From NCBI RefSeq assembly GCF_001244545.1, contig NZ_LN852695.1, forward strand, positions 713,158-777,157: a stretch of 64,000 nt of DNA, read 5' to 3'. The DNA comes from Candidatus Stoquefichus sp. SB1. GTDB lineage: Bacteria; Bacillota_I; Bacilli_A; Erysipelotrichales; Coprobacillaceae. Below, one piece after another: positions 36,099 to 45,495 of the stretch; the first letter of the stretch is position 1, and the number at the start of each line of letters is the position of its first letter. A program made the position numbers and the translations under genes. The notes under the pieces were generated by a model. That model was not told the DNA's origin, ran no database searches, and saw only the letters and a list, made by a program, of their open reading frames with translations.

Positions 36099-36163
36099 TT
36101 ATGGGTATATATATTTGAGAATGAATATGAATATGTTATAATGAGAAACGTTAGGAGATATTT

Positions 36164-36808
36164 ATGAAGAAAGATTTAGCTGTTATATTTGATTTGGATG
36201 GAACATTGTTAAATACTGATTTGTTAATTAGAAAATCTTTTGAACATGTTTTTCAACATTATAAACCTGATTATAAGTTAAGTGATGAAGAACATCTCTC
36301 TTTTTTAGGACCAACTTTAAAAGATACTTTTGAAAGATATTTCCCAGAGTCAATGACAGAGGAGTTAATCGAATATTATCGTGAATATAATCATAGTCAT
36401 CATGCATTATATGTCACAATTTATCCAACTGTCAAAGATACTTTAGAATATTTAAAAAATCACAACTATCCACTTGGAGTTGTGACAACAAAATATTCAC
36501 AGGCTGCCTATATAGGATTAGATTTGTTTAATTTAAGACAATATTTTGATATTGTTTTAGGAATGGATCATGTCAGCAATGTGAAACCTGATCCAGAGGG
36601 AATTTTAAGAGTTATGCAAGAAACAAATTGTAAAAAAGCTCTCTATATTGGTGATAATACAAGTGATATCTTAGCAGGAAAGAATGCAGGTGTTTACACA
36701 GCAGGTGTGAAATGGACACCAAAAGGAACGCAAGATATGGAAAAATTGAATCCTGATTTGATGATTCATCAAATGGATGACATAATTGAATTTATAGAAA
36801 GGGTGTAA
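36164..36808 (+). CDS. ppaX: HAD phosphatase, PpaX-like
   Basis: 214 aa, RBS TTAGGAGATATTT. Motif I FDLDGTLLNTD, motif II VVTTKYS, motif III VKPDPEGI, motif IV YIGDNTSDILAGKNAG: the phosphoglycolate phosphatase-like class IA HAD. In Bacillus, PpaX hydrolyses pyrophosphate made by HPr kinase. Its position just upstream of trxB and rapZ matches the PpaX genomic neighbourhood, though hprK is not here. Confidence 0.78.
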   Translation: MKKDLAVIFDLDGTLLNTDLLIRKSFEHVFQHYKPDYKLSDEEHLSFLGPTLKDTFERYFPESMTEELIEYYREYNHSHHALYVTIYPTVKDTLEYLKNHNYPLGVVTTKYSQAAYIGLDLFNLRQYFDIVLGMDHVSNVKPDPEGILRVMQETNCKKALYIGDNTSDILAGKNAGVYTAGVKWTPKGTQDMEKLNPDLMIHQMDDIIEFIERV

Positions 36809-36812
36809 AAAT

Positions 36813-37715
36813 ATGACTGATTTAATTGTAATTGGAGCTGGTCCAGCAGGATTGACAGCGGCTTTATATGCAACACGTGCTGGAGCAAGTGCGATTGTTT
36901 TAGATGGAGGAGCACCAGGTGGTAAATTGAATTTAACTGCTGAAATTGAAAATTATCCAGGAGTGATTCAAAAAGGACCAGAATTGGCTTATTCTATGTA
37001 TGAACAATGCTTATCTTTTGGTGCTCAATATGAGTATGGTGAAGTGACACAGATAGAAGATAAGGGTGAGCATAAAATTGTTCATGCTGGAGAAAAAACT
37101 TATGAGGCTCAGTATGTCTTTATTGCAACTGGTACAAAAGAGCGTCATATGGGAATCCCTGGCGAAGAGGAAATGAGTGGTCGAGGTGTTTCTTATTGTG
37201 CTGTTTGTGATGGACCATTCTTTAAAAATAAGACCGTTTGTGTTGTTGGGGGTGGCAATAGTGCCATTGAGGAATCTATCTATTTAAGTGATATTGTTGA
37301 AAAAGTGCATGTTATTGTACGTCGTGATGTGTTACGTGCTGATCAATATTTAATTTCAAAATTAAATCAAAAGGATAATATTGAGATGCATTATTTAAAG
37401 AAACCAGTATCAATTGAAGTAACTGATAATAAGGTAAGTGGATTGGTTGTTGCTGATTCAAAGAGTGGAGAATTATCAACCATTCCAACAAATGGAATTT
37501 TCCCATTTATTGGATTAGATCCAATGAGTGGTTTTGTTAAGGATTTAGGGATTGTTAATGAACAAGGTTATATTGAAGTTGATGAAAATCAGGAGACAAG
37601 TGTGAAAGGTATTTTTGCTGGTGGAGATGTGACAGCAAAGCATTTACGTCAAGTTGTGACTGCAACAAATGATGGAGCCATCGCGGGTCAATATATTGCA
37701 TCATTATTGAAGTAA
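36813..37715 (+). CDS. trxB: Thioredoxin-disulfide reductase
   Basis: 300 aa, start 4 bases after ppaX. FAD-binding VIGAGPAGLTAALYATRAG at the start, redox CAVCDG around residue 131, NADPH-binding VVGGGNSAIEESIYL, and GIFAGGDVTAKHLRQVV near the end. It reduces thioredoxin with NADPH. One of the two members of the conserved ppaX-trxB pair upstream of rapZ. Confidence 0.93.
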   Translation: MTDLIVIGAGPAGLTAALYATRAGASAIVLDGGAPGGKLNLTAEIENYPGVIQKGPELAYSMYEQCLSFGAQYEYGEVTQIEDKGEHKIVHAGEKTYEAQYVFIATGTKERHMGIPGEEEMSGRGVSYCAVCDGPFFKNKTVCVVGGGNSAIEESIYLSDIVEKVHVIVRRDVLRADQYLISKLNQKDNIEMHYLKKPVSIEVTDNKVSGLVVADSKSGELSTIPTNGIFPFIGLDPMSGFVKDLGIVNEQGYIEVDENQETSVKGIFAGGDVTAKHLRQVVTATNDGAIAGQYIASLLK

Positions 37716-37741
37716 AGAAAGATGAAAGTCTTTCTTTTTTG
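37714..37741 (+). terminator. Intrinsic terminator after trxB
   Basis: AAAGAAAGA pairs with TCTTTCTTT, then TTT. Confidence 0.75.
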
Positions 37742-37802
37742 AATAAAAAGAGTACACTTATGGTTGGTTTTTTGATATAGTATTGTAAAGGAGGATGAGA
37801 GT

Positions 37803-38651
37803 ATGGATAAGATAGAGGTTGTAATTGTAACAGGAATGTCAGGTGCTGGGAAAACACAGGCAATGGCGATATTTGAAAATATGGAGTATCGTTGTATTGA
37901 TAATTATCCAGTGGCTTTATTAAAAGAATTTGGAGATTTGTTAAGAACATCTACAAAGTATTCTAAGGTGGCTATGGCAGTGTCTTTAGGAGATGCTATT
38001 TTAGCAATTAGAGTTCTTTCTAATATGGATTGGGTAGATTTAACTGTGATTTTTCTAGATTGTGAAGATGAAGTGCTTCTTTCTCGTTATAAACAGACAA
38101 GACGTTCTCATCCACTGATGATTAGTAATGTTGCTTCTTCTTTAACTGAAGCAATTGAGTTTGAAAGAGAAATGGCTGATCCAATTAGTAAACTCGCAAA
38201 TATTGTTATTGATACAACATTATTAAAACCAACAAAATTACAAGATAAATTAGAAATTTATTTTCATAAAGGAAATCAAAATACTTTTAGAGTCTCTTTT
38301 GTTTCATTTGGTTATAAACATGGTGTTCCTCGAGATGCTGATTTATTATTAGATGTCCGTTTTTTACCAAATCCTTTTTATATTGAAGAATTACGTAGTC
38401 AAACTGGTAATGACAAGGCTGTTTATGATTATGTAATGAATCAACCAGAAACAACAGAGTTTATTGAAAAAACAATTACTTATTATGATTATTTATTAAA
38501 GAAATATGAAGAAGAAGGAAAAATGCAGATGATTATTGGGATTGGATGTACTGGTGGACAACATCGTTCAGTAACACTCACAAATTATTTTGCAGAATAT
38601 TATTCACAATTTTATCAGGTTTATAAATGGCATAGAGATGCCGATCATTAA
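37803..38651 (+). CDS. rapZ: RNase adapter/nucleotide-binding protein RapZ (YvcJ)
   Basis: 282 aa, RBS AAGGAGGATGAG. Walker A TGMSGAGKTQAM, ENMEYRCIDNYP, and C-terminal VRFLPNPFYIEELR and GIGCTGGQHRSVT, all hallmarks of YvcJ/RapZ. In Bacillus YvcJ is a GTPase affecting competence; in E. coli RapZ guides RNase E on GlmZ. It is followed 12 bases later by whiA, without yvcK between them. Confidence 0.93.
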   Translation: MDKIEVVIVTGMSGAGKTQAMAIFENMEYRCIDNYPVALLKEFGDLLRTSTKYSKVAMAVSLGDAILAIRVLSNMDWVDLTVIFLDCEDEVLLSRYKQTRRSHPLMISNVASSLTEAIEFEREMADPISKLANIVIDTTLLKPTKLQDKLEIYFHKGNQNTFRVSFVSFGYKHGVPRDADLLLDVRFLPNPFYIEELRSQTGNDKAVYDYVMNQPETTEFIEKTITYYDYLLKKYEEEGKMQMIIGIGCTGGQHRSVTLTNYFAEYYSQFYQVYKWHRDADH

Positions 38652-38663
38652 GGAGGGAAAAGT

Positions 38664-39611
38664 GTGATATCTTTTTCTAGAGTTGTAAAGGAAGAAATTG
38701 TATTTAATGATTTTAATAAAGAATGTGAAAAAGCAATTCTATGTGCCATGATTAAAATTGTTGGAACACTTTCATTAAATCAATCTGGATTGTCATTGAC
38801 TTTACGTACTGAGAATGCAAAGATAGCTTCTAAATTGCATAAATTATTAAAAGATCTTTATCAGCCACATATTGAATTTCGTGTGTCTAGAAAAATGAAA
38901 TTAAAGAAAAATAATGTTTATATGTTAATGGTTTCTAAGGCAAGAGAAATTTTAGAAGATCTTCATTTAATGGAGGGAATAGGATTACAGAGTATTCCTG
39001 ATGCTGTTTTACTGAAAACTGATGAACAAAAGCGAGCATATTTAGCAGGGGTGTTTTTGGCATGTGGCAGTGTGAATAATCCTGATACTTCTAATTACCA
39101 TTTAGAAATGAATGTGAATGAAGAAGATTATGCTTTATTTATTGAAGAATTAATGAATCATTATGAATTAAATGCTAAAATGATTAAACGTCGTAATAAA
39201 TATGTTGTCTATATTAAATCAGCTGAAAAGATAGGAGATTTTTTACGGGCTATTGGAGCGTCACAGTCAGTCATGGATTTTGAAATGACAAGGATTGATC
39301 GTTCAATGGCAAATACAGTGAATCGCTGGAATAATTGTGATATTGCTAATGAGATGAAAGCAATGAGTGCTTCAACTGCTCAAATAGAGGATATTGCTTA
39401 TGTTATTGATAAAGCTGGAATTGAAATATTGGATGATAAGACAAGAGTGGTTGCACTTTTGCGTTTAGAAAATCCGGAGTTAACACTTAATGAATTAGCG
39501 GATGCCTATTTACAGCAAACCGGACAGACAATTAGTAAATCTGGATTGCATCATCGTTTTAAGAAAATTAAGGAAGAGGCACAAAAATTACGTCAAATGG
39601 AGAATGATTAA
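38664..39611 (+). CDS. whiA: DNA-binding protein WhiA
   Basis: 315 aa, GTG start with AAGGAGGGAAAA upstream. It has the LAGLIDADG-like N-terminal domain (RAYLAGVFLACGSVNNP) and C-terminal helix-turn-helix (LTLNELADAYL, then KSGLHHRFKKI). WhiA controls division and chromosome segregation genes in Gram-positives. It forms an operon with rapZ and probably with the small XRE gene that follows. Confidence 0.93.
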   Translation: MISFSRVVKEEIVFNDFNKECEKAILCAMIKIVGTLSLNQSGLSLTLRTENAKIASKLHKLLKDLYQPHIEFRVSRKMKLKKNNVYMLMVSKAREILEDLHLMEGIGLQSIPDAVLLKTDEQKRAYLAGVFLACGSVNNPDTSNYHLEMNVNEEDYALFIEELMNHYELNAKMIKRRNKYVVYIKSAEKIGDFLRAIGASQSVMDFEMTRIDRSMANTVNRWNNCDIANEMKAMSASTAQIEDIAYVIDKAGIEILDDKTRVVALLRLENPELTLNELADAYLQQTGQTISKSGLHHRFKKIKEEAQKLRQMEND

Positions 39612-39612
39612 T

Positions 39613-39837
39613 ATGGAAGATATTAACATGAAATTTGGAAGAAGGATTAAGGAATTAAGACTTATTCAAAACATTTCTCAGGAGGAATTAGGGTTTCGTT
39701 GTCAGCTTTCTAAAAATTATGTTTCTGATGTGGAAAGAGGAACGAGGAATGTTTCCTTAAAAGTTATTGAAAAATTTGCTTTGGGATTAAAAGTTCCGCT
39801 CTATTATTTATTTAAATGGCATGATGATGAGGAATAA
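39613..39837 (+). CDS. Small XRE-family DNA-binding protein
   Basis: I start at ATG 39613 (MEDINMKFGRR), one base after the whiA stop; codons from 39502 overlap whiA out of frame and are unlikely. 74 aa, a single HTH_3 domain: GRRIKELRLIQNISQEELG, CQLSKNYVSDVERGTRNVS, then a dimerising helix. No toxin or phage partner is adjacent. Confidence 0.82.
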   Translation: MEDINMKFGRRIKELRLIQNISQEELGFRCQLSKNYVSDVERGTRNVSLKVIEKFALGLKVPLYYLFKWHDDEE

Positions 39838-39896
39838 GTTCATTTATAGTTTATATTTGTCATATAGACTAAGTATATTGAAAAAGGAGAATATAT

Positions 39897-40172
39897 ATGG
39901 GATATAGTTTTATCTATTTATTTTGCATATTAATATTATTAATGTTAGCACTCAGATTCTTTTTGCCATTTTTTATATATTTATTTCCAGTCTTAATTAT
40001 TATCTGGATTTTAAAAATATTATTTGGGCGTAAAAGACGTCATCAATCAACATCTTCAAGTGATAGAGAATATTATGAATCTATCTATAAAGATGATCAG
40101 CCAACTGATCCTAATGTGATAGATGTAGATTATAAAGTTGTTGATGAAGAGGAAGAAGATAACACACATTAA
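39897..40172 (+). CDS. Small membrane protein, 91 aa
   Basis: RBS AAAAGGAGAATATAT. Two hydrophobic stretches (about residues 2-26 and 28-44), then a basic GRKRRHQ and a very acidic C-terminal tail of about 35 residues (VVDEEEEDN). No family recognised. It lies upstream of a zinc-ribbon membrane protein. Confidence 0.7.
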   Translation: MGYSFIYLFCILILLMLALRFFLPFFIYLFPVLIIIWILKILFGRKRRHQSTSSSDREYYESIYKDDQPTDPNVIDVDYKVVDEEEEDNTH

Positions 40173-40182
40173 GGTGTGTTTT
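40161..40182 (+). terminator. Weak intrinsic terminator
   Basis: AACACAC pairs with GTGTGTT around ATTAAG, then TTTG; the short T-tract makes read-through likely. Confidence 0.5.
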
Positions 40183-40201
40183 GAATAAAGGGGGATAAAA
40201 A

Positions 40202-41464
40202 ATGATTTGTCCAAGATGTAAAACAGAGGTTAATGATGATATGAATTTCTGTCCACAATGTGGTATGAAAATAGACAGATGTCCGCAGTGTGGTCAGCCA
40301 GTTATCACTGGTGCAAAATATTGTTCACATTGTGGTGCTAATATTCAACAACCAACAAAAACAAGTCGCCTTGATGGTTACTATGAACCATTAAGTGAAA
40401 ATAAGCATACTGATGAACCTGAACAAAAAGAAGTATTTCAGGATGTTCCAGTGAATAAAAAGGTCAATAAGAAAGTGATTATTATTTCGGTATCTATTCT
40501 TGTTATTGCAAGTGTGCTTTCTTATATTTATATTTATCATGGACCATCATTCAATCTTCAGCAAAATCAACAAGAAACCAGAAAAGTAGAAGCAATGACA
40601 ATCGGTGGTCAAACAAGTTTTTCAACACATACTGGTAATATTAATCAAAATGGAACAGTTTATCAGACAGATAATAAGATATATATGTGTGATGATAATG
40701 GATATCTTATCAGTATGGATAAGAATTTAGAAAATAAAAAGACACTGGTATCTGAAGCATGTCAATATATTAATGTTGTAGACAATACCATTTATTATAC
40801 TAATAAAAATAATGTTCTCTGTCAGGTTTCAACTGATGGTGGGAATCAAAAAGTTGTACTTAATCAAAAGGTTTATTATGTTGTTGTCAAAAACAATAAA
40901 ATTTATTATCAGTTAGATGAAGATAATGAATCTATTTATGTATATGATTTAAAAACAAATCAAGCAACTCAATTGAATAAACGTCATTCATATAATTTAA
41001 ATGTATTAGATGATTATATTTATTTTACAAGTGATGATGGGATTTATCGAATGGGAATTAATGGACAAGGTGAAGAGAAATTATTAAGTGGTAAAATTTA
41101 TAACCTTATCTATCAAAATGAGAAATTATATTATTTAACGAGTGATAAAAAGATTCAGTCTTATGATATCAATAGTAAAGAAGTAACTGATATGACACAA
41201 CAAAGTGCTATGTTAATCAATATGAATGATCAGTATTTATTCTTTTATTCTGGTGATTATAATGTTATGCGTTATGATCTAAAGACAAAGCAAACACAAA
41301 AATTATATAGTGGTATTGTTCAAAGTGGACAAGTTATTGGTGATAAACTTATTTTAAATACTGGAATGAAAAATTCAAAGACTGGACAATATCAGGTTAT
41401 TATGGATTTTAATGGCGAACAGCAACAAAGACTATTTGTGGATAGTAGTGGAGATTATATTTAA
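40202..41464 (+). CDS. Zinc-ribbon membrane protein with DUF5050-like beta-propeller
   Basis: 420 aa. Two zinc ribbons at residues 1-60 (CPRCKTEVNDDMNFCPQCG, then CPQCGQ and YCSHCG), a linker, one TM helix (about 95-115, VIIISVSILVIASVLSYIYI), and an extracytoplasmic region of repeated blades such as NTIYYTNKNNVLCQVS, NKIYYQL and DDYIYFTSDDGIYRM, as in DUF5050. Such domains probably bind surface ligands. RBS AAAGGGGGATAAAA. It overlaps the next gene by one base. Confidence 0.82.
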   Translation: MICPRCKTEVNDDMNFCPQCGMKIDRCPQCGQPVITGAKYCSHCGANIQQPTKTSRLDGYYEPLSENKHTDEPEQKEVFQDVPVNKKVNKKVIIISVSILVIASVLSYIYIYHGPSFNLQQNQQETRKVEAMTIGGQTSFSTHTGNINQNGTVYQTDNKIYMCDDNGYLISMDKNLENKKTLVSEACQYINVVDNTIYYTNKNNVLCQVSTDGGNQKVVLNQKVYYVVVKNNKIYYQLDEDNESIYVYDLKTNQATQLNKRHSYNLNVLDDYIYFTSDDGIYRMGINGQGEEKLLSGKIYNLIYQNEKLYYLTSDKKIQSYDINSKEVTDMTQQSAMLINMNDQYLFFYSGDYNVMRYDLKTKQTQKLYSGIVQSGQVIGDKLILNTGMKNSKTGQYQVIMDFNGEQQQRLFVDSSGDYI

Positions 41465-41820
41465 TGGTTGTTGTATTGGTTGCAGCAAGATATCAACAGA
41501 TATTAAAGTGGTTGCAGGCAACATCTTTTCAAGATATTAATTCTATTCATCTGATGAAACGAAATGGTCCTAAAGTTTATTTATATATTGATACACAACT
41601 TTCTTTTTACAACATTATTAAAGTATTTCATCAATGTATTCATCAAAATGGTGGTATGAATTATGTTTATCAGTTCTATAGTATTTATAATGGGATGATA
41701 GATTATAATGATTATTTGAATCAATCAACAAAAGATACAATGCCTTATTATTGTTGTCAGCATAAAGATATTACTGATGATGAGATAGAAAATATGAGAA
41801 AACAATTAGGTTTATTTTGA
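41464..41820 (+). CDS. Hypothetical protein, 118 aa
   Basis: The ATG shares one base with the upstream stop (TAATG), so translation is probably coupled. A short soluble protein with a hydrophobic N-terminus (MVVVLVAARY) and many Tyr and His residues; no motif I recognise. The stop codon lies in the loop of its terminator. Confidence 0.65.
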   Translation: MVVVLVAARYQQILKWLQATSFQDINSIHLMKRNGPKVYLYIDTQLSFYNIIKVFHQCIHQNGGMNYVYQFYSIYNGMIDYNDYLNQSTKDTMPYYCCQHKDITDDEIENMRKQLGLF

Positions 41821-41834
41821 ATAAACCTTTTTTT
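41808..41834 (+). terminator. Intrinsic terminator overlapping the gene end
   Basis: AGGTTTATT pairs with AATAAACCT around TTG, then a T-run. Confidence 0.8.
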
Positions 41835-41885
41835 GTTACCAATTTGTTTAAATAATTTGTATAATAAGAAAAAGGAATGATAAAA

Positions 41886-42935
41886 ATGAAAAAAGGAATG
41901 AAAAGAGTATTTATTGGATTATTAGTTGTTGTTTGTCTTGTGGCAGCAGTGTTAGGGTTTTATACAGTCATGGAATATCGACCTGATGCGATAGAAACAA
42001 TTACAGCTATGAGTGGAAATCAGAAACTCTCCTTACAAGAGACACTTACAATTTTAACAATGAATACAGGTTATGCAGGACTTGATGAAACACAAGATTT
42101 CTTTATGGATGGTGGAGATAAAGTACGACCTGAAAGTGAAGAGGATATTCAAAATAATTTGCAAGGAATCAGCAATATTCTTAAAAAATATCAATCAGAT
42201 ATATATTTTTTACAAGAAGTTGATTTGAATTCAAAGCGTTCTTATTTTGTTGATGAACAGAAGTTTTATGAAAAACAATTAGGCATACCAAGTTTATTTG
42301 CTAAGAATTTTCAATGTACCTATGTTCCATATCCATGGCCACCTATTGGAAAGGTTACAAGTGGTATTATGACAATGAGTCAATATCAAGTTCATGAAGC
42401 ATCACGTATTGCTTTACCTGAATCTTTTTCTTGGCCTATTAAGACAGCCAATTTGAAACGCTGTATGTTAGAGGCAAGATTACCAATTGAAGGTAGTGAT
42501 AAGGAACTTGTTTTGATTAATTTTCATTTAGAAGCTTATGATAGTGGAGAAGGAAAGATAGCTCAAACACGAATGCTTGCTGAGAAATTAAGTGAAGAGT
42601 ATGCAAAAGGAAATTATGTGATTGCTGGTGGTGATTTTAATCAAACTTTTGAAGGTGTAAAAGAGTACCCTGTTGTGAATCAGGATACATGGGTACCAGG
42701 AGTTATTTCTAATAATGATTTACCAGAACATTTTGAATTTGCTATTGATGATACATATCCAACATGTCGATTGTTAAATCAGCCATATACTGGAAGTTAT
42801 GAAACATCACAAGTTTATATAATTGATGGATTTATTGTTTCGGATAATATTGAGGTTATTAAGGTAGAAAATAAAAATGTTGATTTTACTTATTCTGATC
42901 ATCAGCCAGTATCATTAGAAGTTAAATTAAAATAA
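41886..42935 (+). CDS. Membrane-anchored endonuclease/exonuclease/phosphatase family protein
   Basis: I start at ATG 41886 because GGA directly abuts the ATG at 41877, too close for use. About 349 aa: an N-terminal TM helix (residues 6-26), then the EEP fold. Motifs: LTMNTGYAGL, FLQEVDLNS (metal-binding Glu), LINFHLEAYDSG, IAGGDFNQTF and SDHQPVS (catalytic His/Asp). The fold covers nucleases, sphingomyelinases and inositol phosphatases, so the substrate is open. It probably acts outside the cell. Confidence 0.82.
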   Translation: MKKGMKRVFIGLLVVVCLVAAVLGFYTVMEYRPDAIETITAMSGNQKLSLQETLTILTMNTGYAGLDETQDFFMDGGDKVRPESEEDIQNNLQGISNILKKYQSDIYFLQEVDLNSKRSYFVDEQKFYEKQLGIPSLFAKNFQCTYVPYPWPPIGKVTSGIMTMSQYQVHEASRIALPESFSWPIKTANLKRCMLEARLPIEGSDKELVLINFHLEAYDSGEGKIAQTRMLAEKLSEEYAKGNYVIAGGDFNQTFEGVKEYPVVNQDTWVPGVISNNDLPEHFEFAIDDTYPTCRLLNQPYTGSYETSQVYIIDGFIVSDNIEVIKVENKNVDFTYSDHQPVSLEVKLK

Positions 42936-43000
42936 ATTTAGTCTTTCTAAAGTAACATTCTATGATATAATAGGGCATATATTAAAAATGAGGGAACAAT

Positions 43001-44347
43001 ATGTTAATAAAAGAGATTATTGAAGCGACGAATGGAAAATTACTGAGTGGTCGATTAGAAGATGATATTCAAGGATTTACACAAGATACAAGAACCATTC
43101 AAAAAGGTGATATGTATATTCCTATTATTGGTGAAAATGCTGATGGGCATGATTTTATTGAACAGGCATTTCTCAGTGGAGCAAGTTCTGTTATTACATC
43201 ACGTGTCATTGATTATGCTGATAAGAATGTGATTTTAGTAGATGATACTTTAAAGGCTATGACTGATATGGCAGCTTATTTAAGAAGTCATAGAGATGTA
43301 AAAGTTGTTGGGATTACTGGGAGTGTTGGAAAGACAAGTACTAAAGATATGATTTATTCAGTTGTATCTATGAAATATAAAACATTAAAAACATTAGGTA
43401 ATTATAATAATCATATTGGGTTACCATTAACTATTTTAAGATATCAGGATGAAGAAGTGATGATTTTAGAAATGGGTATGAATCATCTAGGGGAAATACA
43501 GCATTTAACTCATATTGCTAAACCTGATATAGCAGCTATTACAAATGTTGGAACGGCACATATTGGAGAATTAGGATCAAGAGAAAATATATTAAAAGCG
43601 AAATTAGAAATTGTTGATGGTTTCAATAAAGATGGAATTTTAGTTATTAATGATGATAATGATATGTTGCATACTGTACAATTGAATGATTATCATATTG
43701 TCAGGGTAGGACAAAATCAGAATTGTGATTTAAAAGCTACTCATGTTCAATTAGGATTAGAGGAATCTGATTTTGATATTGATTATCAGGGTCAAACATA
43801 TCATGTTCATGTACCTGTATCAGGTGAACATTTTATATATAATGCTTTGATTGCAATTGCAATTGGTTTGTCTTTAAATATAGAAATGGAATTATGTATT
43901 GAAGGTATTGAGCATTTTGAATTAACAAAGAATAGAATGGATATTATTGAAATAAAGGATCATGTGAAAGTGATTGATGGAACTTATAATGCAAATCTTG
44001 ACTCAATGAAATCAAGTTTAGATGTTTTATCACAATATAAAAATAGAAAGATTGCTGTTTTAGGTGATATGTTAGAACTTGGTTCTTATGAAAAAAAACT
44101 TCATGAAGAAGTTGGTGAGTATGTTGTTGAAAAAGGAATTGATGAACTTTTATGTGTAGGAGAAGCAAGTCAATATATTGTTGATAAGGTTCATGAATTA
44201 GGAATGGAAGCTTATCATTTTGAGGATAATGTATCACTTAATGAATATTTAGATGAACTGTTAGAGAAAGATGATGTTGTTTTGATTAAAGGATCTAATG
44301 GTATGCATTTAAAAGAAGTTGTTGAATATTTGAAGGAGCGAAAATAA
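43001..44347 (+). CDS. murF: UDP-MurNAc-tripeptide:D-Ala-D-Ala ligase
   Basis: 448 aa, RBS GAGGGAAC. Mur ligase ATP site GITGSVGKTSTKDM near residue 108, MNHLGEIQHLTHIAKPD, DGTYNANLDSMKSSL and GDMLELGS. MurF adds D-Ala-D-Ala to the muropeptide in the cytoplasm. ddl, which makes that dipeptide, starts immediately after its stop with no spacer. Confidence 0.93.
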   Translation: MLIKEIIEATNGKLLSGRLEDDIQGFTQDTRTIQKGDMYIPIIGENADGHDFIEQAFLSGASSVITSRVIDYADKNVILVDDTLKAMTDMAAYLRSHRDVKVVGITGSVGKTSTKDMIYSVVSMKYKTLKTLGNYNNHIGLPLTILRYQDEEVMILEMGMNHLGEIQHLTHIAKPDIAAITNVGTAHIGELGSRENILKAKLEIVDGFNKDGILVINDDNDMLHTVQLNDYHIVRVGQNQNCDLKATHVQLGLEESDFDIDYQGQTYHVHVPVSGEHFIYNALIAIAIGLSLNIEMELCIEGIEHFELTKNRMDIIEIKDHVKVIDGTYNANLDSMKSSLDVLSQYKNRKIAVLGDMLELGSYEKKLHEEVGEYVVEKGIDELLCVGEASQYIVDKVHELGMEAYHFEDNVSLNEYLDELLEKDDVVLIKGSNGMHLKEVVEYLKERK

Positions 44348-45385
44348 ATGAGGAAGTTATTAATTATATGTGGGGGACAATCAACTGAACACATCATTTC
44401 AAGAATGTCTTGTACCTCAGTTTTACAAAATATTCATAAAGAAAAATATGAATTGACTTTAGTTGGAATTGATTTAGAAGGAAACTGGTATCTTTTAGAT
44501 CAAAATCAACATGATTTAGCTCAAAACAATTGGTTACAAAATGCACAATTGATTGATGATATATATGGTTTATTAAAACAACAGGATGTTGTTTTCCCAC
44601 TCTTACACGGGAAATATGGTGAAGATGGGACAATTCAAGGATTATTAGAACTTGCAAAAGTGCCTTATGTAGGCTGTAAAACAATGGGTTCAGCTATTGC
44701 CATGGATAAGATATATACAAAGAAAATCCTTGAGACAGTTGGAATTCCTCAAGTTCAATCATTATATGTGAAAAAAAGATATGATGGGAAACTTGTTGTT
44801 GTCAACCAGCAATTTGATGAATCTACAGATATTATTAAAGCTGTTAAAGAAACAATGGGATTTCCATGTTTTATGAAAGCAAGTCGTTCTGGATCAAGCG
44901 TTGGCTGTTATCGTGTAGATAAAGAAGAAGAGTTTTATGAAAGACTGAATGAAACAGCTCAGTATGATAGTCATATCGTGATTGAAGAATGTGTTGACTG
45001 TATTGAACTTGAAACAGCGGTATTAGGAAATGATGATCCAATCGTTTCACGTGTTGGACAGATTATGCCTCATGGTGAATTTTATACTTTTGAATCTAAA
45101 TACGAAGATGAAGAAAGTAAGACATGTATACCAGCCTTGGTAGATGAGAAGATTCAAGAAGAAATCAGAGGTTATGCTTTAAAAGTCTTTAAAGCGATTG
45201 ATGGGCATGGACTTTCACGTGTTGATTTCTTTTTAGATAAAAAGACAAACAAAGTCTATTTAAATGAAATCAATACAATGCCAGGATTCACAAAGATTTC
45301 TATGTATCCTCAGTTGATGGCAGATTATGGTATTCCTTATTGTGATTTAATTGATCAACTTATTGATTTAGCATTTGATAAATAA
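44348..45385 (+). CDS. ddl: D-alanine--D-alanine ligase
   Basis: 345 aa, starting directly after murF; RBS GAAGGAGCG is in the murF end. ATP-grasp fold with VFPLLHGKYGEDG, MKASRSGSSVGCYRV, SRVDFFLDKKTNKVYLNEIN and MPGFTKISMYPQLM at the end. It makes the D-Ala-D-Ala dipeptide used by MurF. The final stretch is the source or sister of the decayed copy at 46887. Confidence 0.93.
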   Translation: MRKLLIICGGQSTEHIISRMSCTSVLQNIHKEKYELTLVGIDLEGNWYLLDQNQHDLAQNNWLQNAQLIDDIYGLLKQQDVVFPLLHGKYGEDGTIQGLLELAKVPYVGCKTMGSAIAMDKIYTKKILETVGIPQVQSLYVKKRYDGKLVVVNQQFDESTDIIKAVKETMGFPCFMKASRSGSSVGCYRVDKEEEFYERLNETAQYDSHIVIEECVDCIELETAVLGNDDPIVSRVGQIMPHGEFYTFESKYEDEESKTCIPALVDEKIQEEIRGYALKVFKAIDGHGLSRVDFFLDKKTNKVYLNEINTMPGFTKISMYPQLMADYGIPYCDLIDQLIDLAFDK

Positions 45386-45407
45386 GATGTCTGAGGACAT
45401 CTTTTTG
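45384..45407 (+). terminator. Intrinsic terminator after ddl
   Basis: AAGATGTC pairs with GACATCTT around TGAG, then TTT. Confidence 0.8.
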
Positions 45408-45495
45408 TTTTTCTTTAAAAATCAATAATTATGATATTTTCATAAGTTATTCATAACCATTTGATAAAATAAAATATATAAAAGTGAATTGAAAT

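Noticed and set aside
43944-44684. Minus-strand ORFs inside murF and ddl.
   Set aside because: They mirror strong coding regions and show the His/Leu/Gln-rich composition typical of antisense frames.
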